From Dichetophora obliterata (Eukaryota > Arthropoda > Insecta > Diptera > Sciomyzidae), in NCBI GenBank assembly GCA_963920525.1, contig OY986436.1:8948001-9012000 (forward strand): a stretch of DNA of 64,000 nt, written 5' to 3'. Of the stretch, positions 58,804 through 64,000 are shown in pieces. The notes beneath the pieces were generated by a model. It did no database searches. It saw only the letters and a list, made by a program, of their open reading frames with translations, and was not told where the DNA came from. Within the stretch, counting starts at the first letter, position 1, and every line of letters starts with the position of its first letter. A program made the translations under genes and the position numbers.

Positions 58804-58914
58804 AGCACAAGTCGCTTCTTTACAGCAGTTGTCAGAAGGATCTCTTTCTAACTTACACAACTTAGCTCAGCTCGTGACATTTGCTAAACCTGCACTTTCT
58901 CACATTCTTAAAAA
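58804..58914 (+). other. Short exon-like open stretch
   Basis: TTTGCAG at about 58799-58805 is followed by an open frame reading AQVASLQQLSEGSLSNLHNL then AQLVTFAKPALSHIL, which looks protein-like, and then a poly(A) run. No downstream donor or partner exon is found. It may be a transposon or host exon fragment. Confidence 0.25.
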
Positions 58915-59435
58915 AAAAAACAAATTTATGACAAGTTTTTGTTGGTTTTCCTCAAACATTTTTGAATTGTGTTGGAGCTTTGGTTACGCTTGTCTTGAAG
59001 GTATAAGGAATGTTCATTGAAAGCAAAACATTGTTGTTATTTTACCGACAAACTTTCAATAATAGTTTGTTTACTAATTTAGGTCGCTTTCAAGATTAAC
59101 TTTCATGCACTCCTGGTCCAAATTGTAGCTCAGGTTACTTTAAAAATGTACTGTCATAAAACTTGCTACTGGCAATACTGATTGCTCCACAGTAGAGAAA
59201 AGTAAACAATAAACTAAAAGGAAACAAACAGCACAAAGAAGAACGCGCTGCTAGAGAAGGTCAGAGAAGTATGGAAACAACAAAAATTCATGCAGCAGCT
59301 GATACTCGAGCTTTAAGCGAAGCATCCGAATGATCTCGTGGTCTGAAGGCTGCCTTTGCATCAATTCGCAATCGTGACAAAGTGTGCTTTGCAGCAATCG
59401 TTGTTTACGAACTCGAGTGGTATATATGCATTTTT
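58915..59435. other. Non-coding spacer with short open patches
   Basis: Slightly richer in GC than the flanks near 59220-59400. No domain recognised. Confidence 0.35.
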
Positions 59436-59439
59436 TTTT

Positions 59440-59650
59440 GTGTGCGATTACGGCTGACGACGATTGTTACTCGAGTGGCAAAAACTGACGAATGATCTCA
59501 TGCAAATCTCTGGTAAGTACACCATCTTCACAAAATATTTGGTCACCTGGGACATCTTGTGTATCCTTCCACATCATCCACAGCATCCGGTAGCAATACG
59601 ACTATATCAATAGCTAATGCGTTTCAAAATTGTCATTGTTGCTCAGTTTC
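59440..59650 (-). pseudogene. Possible piggyBac-like acidic N-terminus
   Basis: The minus strand reads ALAIDIVVLLPDAVDDV and, after a one-base shift, DTQDVPGDQIFCEDGVLTRD then LHEIIRQFLPLE. An acidic IVxLPPDxxDxVxDxE stretch is common at the N-terminus of piggyBac transposases, and the position near the right end fits. Confidence 0.4.
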
Positions 59651-60241
59651 CACATCTTGAGACCACTTATTCTCAATTCACAAATTGATAATCCCTTCTT
59701 TTGCGAAATTACACTCGAAAACGTAGTTATAATTTTTCCTGAAAAGACTAGGATACCCAATCACTGCCGTAAACACTAAATACGTATAAACGCATTTAAA
59801 CGCTACATGCACAGTTAGCTTATCGTAAATTTTCCGTAGTAAAAAGTACTCACTAGTGCCGATTGGGTGCGAAAACGCACAACATGTACCTGTGCGAATA
59901 CTTTTATAACTAAAAATATGTAATTTTTATGAGATATACATACATAAGCCATAAGACTACCGATCCCCATGAATGTATATCTTAAAAAAATGCTTTCATA
60001 ACATTTCGGTGTTTGGATGGGGATTTTTTACTAGTCGGAAAACCGAAACCTGGAGATGCTGATATCAACTTGTAGATGACGCTTATGTCATACCTATCCA
60101 GGAAGCACATTTAGACCAATTAATGTTTTATCGATACCAAAAGACTGCAAAACGGTATCATTTGCCTACCATATCCTATGAGTTTTAAATTACATCTATA
60201 TTTTTGGTGCATTTTCGCACCCGTCGGCGTTAATGGGTTAA

Positions 60242-61369
60242 TAAGACAACAAAACAAATAAATAAAACTCTCACTATTCTTAAGAAGGCAAACAAAGCAT
60301 AAAGAGAAATTATAAAACACCAAGTTTAAGCAATCTTAAAATTCTCTGGAAAGTCAAAAACCAAAAATTTTAAAAACTTCTGCATTACTTTTTAAGTGAG
60401 GTTTTTACTTAAAGTGACCCACATTTTTGTTTGCATCTTTTATGGAGTCAACTTTAAAAAAGAGCTTTTAAATTTATAACCTATAACTTTCTTTAAATTA
60501 TCTTATCTTATATATTAATAGGCAAACATCAAATGTTGTCGTACACTTTTTCAATATTAATTTTAGAATAAGGGCAATGAAACTTATATCATTCGAAAGG
60601 TACTGCGCCTTATATGTGCAGAATCATTTTAGATTTTAAATTTATGACCTCTGACCCGAAATATTAACGTTGAAATTTTATATCATTTTTAGTAAGGAAT
60701 CTCAGGGCTAAGAAGAGGTATAATGGTAAATGTGGTATCAAATAAAAGGTCTGGCTGCACAGTGTGACGGCATTTTAGATTGGTGACCTTCGACTAGAAA
60801 TATGAGCGTAAAAAGCGCATTTATTAAATAAAAGCTAAACTGTTACAGATAGAAGAATAAAATGTAAGAAGTAATTTTAGATATTGATACGTTGTGCAAA
60901 AAATACTTCCGACATTTTCATCTCTTACAAATACCCTGCAATAATCATTTTTTTATACAACAAGAGTGAATATATATTGTGATGGTAAAATTTCTTACAA
61001 ATAGTCAATTCTGAAAAATTTCCGTTATTTTGACATAAAAATTATAGCGATATCTCGAAAACTATAAATGTTTTCAGTACAACCTATTTTTGTATGAAAA
61101 GTCGTTGGTTGAGGAATATTACGGTATAGGAGAGCTTTTTCGATAATATTTTCCACGGGTAGTATGTAATAAAAATTTCCTTAAAATGACATTAAAATTA
61201 TTTAGATATCTCGAAAAACTTATATCTTCTCAGTACAACGTATTTCCTTGAAGCAAGCCCATCGCCTCAGAATGAGAAAAATACTATTGAAATTTCAAGT
61301 TTTGACTTTGCAAGCAAATATCTCAGCCATTTTTAAATCGATTTTCAACAAATTTATTTTAAACTAGCT
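60242..61369. other. AT-rich spacer
   Basis: Low-complexity non-coding DNA. Two loosely similar stretches (around 61080 and 61220, with CAGTACAAC(C/G)TATTT) suggest eroded repeats. Confidence 0.4.
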
Positions 61370-61769
61370 GATTTACCCGGTGTTACTCGAGAGTCTTTTA
61401 TTTGAACATTTTAACATACACTTCTCGATTAAATGTTTTTTAAAATCGGGAATAATGAAAAACATGTTGAATTTTATTTGAATTTTATCTTATTTCATTT
61501 TATTTATCTGCCGTTAGAATTGAATGAACATTAATCCAAAAAAGTATAGGAAAATTATTGTTGTTGGTGCTTCCATCTCTTGCGGTGAGCTAATTAAGTT
61601 CAAAGGGGTACGAAAAACACATTTTAAAAATTAAAAAGAATTTTTATATTTACTTAATCTTAAAGCAAGCACAATTATCTTTTCAACAAAATAAAATTAT
61701 GGTGGGACTCAATGCGTCCTTGAGATATGGACATTTTAACGTCTAAACAAAGATTTATATTAAAAACAT

Positions 61770-61945
61770 ATTGAACTTTTTAACAAAAAAATTTTAATGA
61801 AATATATTAAAAACAGCGGAGTTATTAGCATTAAAAGTAAAAACTTTGATTTTCAGATAATTTTTTTCTCATTATTAGCTATCAATGTTTTATGAAAATT
61901 CGTTGTGCTAAAAATGATTGTACCTACTAAAATTTCTATAAGCTG
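61770..61945 (+). repeat. Direct repeat, copy 1
   Basis: TTTAATGAAATATATTAA, ACTTTGATTTTCA, TTTTTTTCTCATT and GTTTTATGAAAA are shared with 63170-63335. Confidence 0.82.
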
Positions 61946-62754
61946 CGTTTTTTCATCGGAGATCAGGATCATATAATCGCATTTGCAAGCAAAGCAAAAA
62001 CAACAAAAAGTCTAGCAAGTGAGCTGGACATTTAAATTGATACAATTCTATGTTTTTAAGTGTTTATGACGCTAGATGACGCTGCGACTGAAAAAACTGG
62101 TAGTACTGCATTATTTTGCTTTTTAAAAGTTTGGTAGCAGTAGCATTTTCGCAAAATATTTCGCAAAACTTATCTGCTAGCTGCAAAATAACATCAAATA
62201 TACTTCTGTAAGCAGAAAAAAGCGCCACATGTCTGAAGAAACTTTTGAAAAAACATTATTCAGCTTTTCACCGCAAGGTGTAATAGTTTGTACCCACACA
62301 TCTTACAAATGTGGCGCCATCTATCTGTGAATTTAACGCACAGATCAAAACTAATGAAATAATTGTGCTGACTATATTGTGCGCATATGTTTTATTATAT
62401 CACCATATAGCTGAAACTGATTACATGAAAATATTAACTTTTACAGCATTCTTATTCACAGTCATCTTTTCGATAAAATTGTGATATATATACAACATAT
62501 AAAGTACCATTGATAAAGAACTTAGCGATAACGGTGACACAATAGTGAGAAAAAATAGAGCCATCACAACAAACAAATTTAACAGGAGGGGGTGGGGAGG
62601 CAAAAAATAAGTAAGATCACTATAAAGAAGACTTTATATAATCCAAAATGTTCGTCATTACTTAAGACACACAACTGCATTCTTAGAGATAAATGGGGAA
62701 GTTCAAACTATATAGAAAGTTTTAACACAAAACTAAGTTTTATTAATAGTCTGG

Positions 62755-63005
62755 TATGAAAAAATAGATTTTTAGCCATAACTTTTGATTGGAAAGAGAT
62801 ATTGGGGTAATTTTTTCACATTTATTATCTTTGAGACTTGACTTTTTTGTAAAAAATATAAAAACAACATTTTGGAAAAAATAAATTTCGCGAAAAAAAT
62901 CAAAGGGGTACCCTTGTTGTTTTGATGACAAAAACAGTAAAATAATTTTTGCGCTTAGCTGGAAGAATTTTTGCAAATAAATGCTAAGTCATATGAAAGG
63001 TAGCC
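62755..63005 (+). repeat. Dispersed repeat, copy 2 (partner at 56720-56975)
   Basis: Same order of blocks as copy 1, with small indels. Confidence 0.82.
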
Positions 63006-63169
63006 AGATGTGCAATTTTTAATTGATTTCATTTTTACAACAACAACAATTTTTGAGTAATTTTTTGAGTAAAAAGTCAATATTTTGGACTTTTTTTGAC
63101 ATACTCATAAAACATATATATACTGACTTAACGGTACAGTTAAACTTATTTTTGTGAAGTGATTTTATT

Positions 63170-63335
63170 GAACTTTTGAACAAAAAAAATTTAATGAAAT
63201 ATATTAATGGACAGTGGAGATATTTGCATCGAAAGACCAAACTTTGATTTTCATGTCGTTTTTTTCTCATTTTTAGGTAACGATGTTTTATGAAAAAGTC
63301 GTTGTACTGAAAATTTCTCCAATTTTGAAGATATG
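63170..63335 (+). repeat. Direct repeat, copy 2
   Basis: Matches 61770-61945 over about 165 bp at 1.4-kb spacing. Confidence 0.82.
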
Positions 63336-63593
63336 TGAGTGTTTTTGATTTCAAAATAACAAAAAGTTTTTAAAATTAAATACACAAAAATCTCCGATAC
63401 TAAAAAGTTTTATAATAACAAAATTACCGTTAGTTGAAAAATTTCAGAGGGGGCGTGGCAAAAACTAAGTATGTAACATTTTAAGTTGAAATAAAGTTAA
63501 TATGTGTACCTAGTTTGAGTGAAATCCGTTGAGCCATTTAGATTTGTATAAAGGCCAAACAAACAAACAGAAAATGAGTTTTATTACTATAGA

Positions 63594-64000
63594 TGACTTT
63601 GGCGAAATAAGAAAAGATTAGCTGTTATCTCACCAATTCCATGTTTTATATTTTTTTAAAAACCCTGTTAAATATTTAGGCTTTGCTCAAAATATAAGAC
63701 AAACGTTTTTTGTTGTATTTTTTTTTTTTTTTCTTATTCATTTTCTTTTTTCACACTTTTTCTGTGACAGCATTTATTTGCAAAAATTGCCTCATTTTGA
63801 CACATAATTCAATGAACAGTTTCTATAATCGAAATTCATGAGCTACCCCCTATGATTTTTTTGATGAAAATTCAATTTTTCAAAATGTTGTTTTTACATT
63901 TTTTACAAAGTTCTACAGCGCAAAAAATAATTTCTGTGAAAAATATTTTCAAATATTTCAAACCACTCAAAAGTTTTTTACACAAATTTATAGTTTAAGC
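63594..64000. other. AT-rich spacer
   Basis: Poly(T) near 63718-63732. A partial inverse of the dispersed repeat (CAAAATGTTGTTTTTA near 63877) is present. No gene seen. Confidence 0.45.

Larger units (their letters stand above)
55076..60237 (-). mobile_element. piggyBac-like element, heavily decayed
   Basis: The ends are CCCATTAACACCGGC (55076, preceded by TTAG) and GCCGGCGT-type GTCGGCGTTAATGGG (60237, followed by TTAA). Related sub-terminal GCACCCGTCGGCG motifs lie at about 55205-55220, and GCCGATTGGGTGCGAAAACGC at about 59868. Minus-strand fragments fall in transposase order: an acidic N-terminus near 59.6 kb, the start of the catalytic domain near 55.85 kb and the zinc ribbon near 55.5 kb. 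Other repeats interrupt it. The two end regions could instead be separate MITEs of one family, so the single-element reading is provisional. Confidence 0.55.
61370..63593. mobile_element. Possible non-coding retroposon or repeat block
   Basis: It begins CTAGCTGATTTACCCGGTGTT and ends with GAGTGAAATCCGTTGAGCCA, ACAAACAAACAGAAAATGAG and CTATAGATGA. This start/tail pair is common on insect retroposed repeats as I remember them. Within it, 61770-61945 and 63170-63335 are direct repeats, and 62755-63005 repeats 56720-56975. There is no reverse transcriptase. Confidence 0.4.

Overview
The window looks like nuclear DNA of an insect, most likely a higher dipteran; a tephritid-type fly would fit. The evidence is the AT-rich background, the many CAA/GTT runs and short TATA-rich microsatellites, one fly-type host gene with GT-AG introns, and a crowd of insect DNA transposons (piggyBac, hAT, P-like, Harbinger-like, pogo) and Jockey-like retroposons. 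No database was searched, so the species is inference.

Host gene. Only one host gene is convincing. It is a plus-strand, chaoptin/artichoke-like extracellular leucine-rich-repeat (LRR) protein. Three of its exons are in the window: 8876-8986, 9078-12366 and 33377-33550. The upstream exons, including the signal peptide, lie outside. The last exon supplies the final two cysteines of the C-terminal LRR cap and a GPI-type tail. It is separated from the large LRR exon by a 21.0-kb intron, so almost everything between 12.4 and 33.4 kb is intronic. The first 8.9 kb should also be intronic, including a 6.5-kb satellite.

1-8875: AT-rich DNA, then a patchwork of homogenised hexamer blocks (ACTAAG, ACAAAG, ACTAAT, ACTAAA; 1623-8113) closed by a 61-bp-arm foldback (8114-8253). 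8876-12366: LRR exons. 12367-33376: the long intron. It holds a piggyBac element with a Harbinger-like miniature element (MITE) in its zinc-finger codons, a retroposon ORF1 relic, several MITEs, a 403-bp duplication, a CACTGTG-ended element, and a 9.2-kb hAT-like composite. The composite contains a pogo-like element and a 3.1-kb transposon with TTAGGGCGGGTC ends and a nearly complete, unfamiliar transposase.

33551-47310: the 3' UTR of the LRR gene, AT-rich spacer, MITEs, a decayed Jockey-like LINE (38.55-42.92 kb), a second LINE fragment, foldbacks, and two further TTAGGGCGGGTC elements side by side. 48.3-49.6 kb: a truncated reading frame for a transposase-domain protein. 49.6-64 kb: spacer with a 36-bp minisatellite carrying GACGTCA, a P-like MITE with a perfect 8-bp target duplication, a badly decayed piggyBac-like element (55.08-60.24 kb), and diverged dispersed repeats.

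Apart from the LRR gene, the genes here are transposon genes, mostly broken. The best candidate for something little described is the TTAGGGCGGGTC family, with one coding copy and two non-coding copies, all flanked by 6-bp TATNTA duplications.
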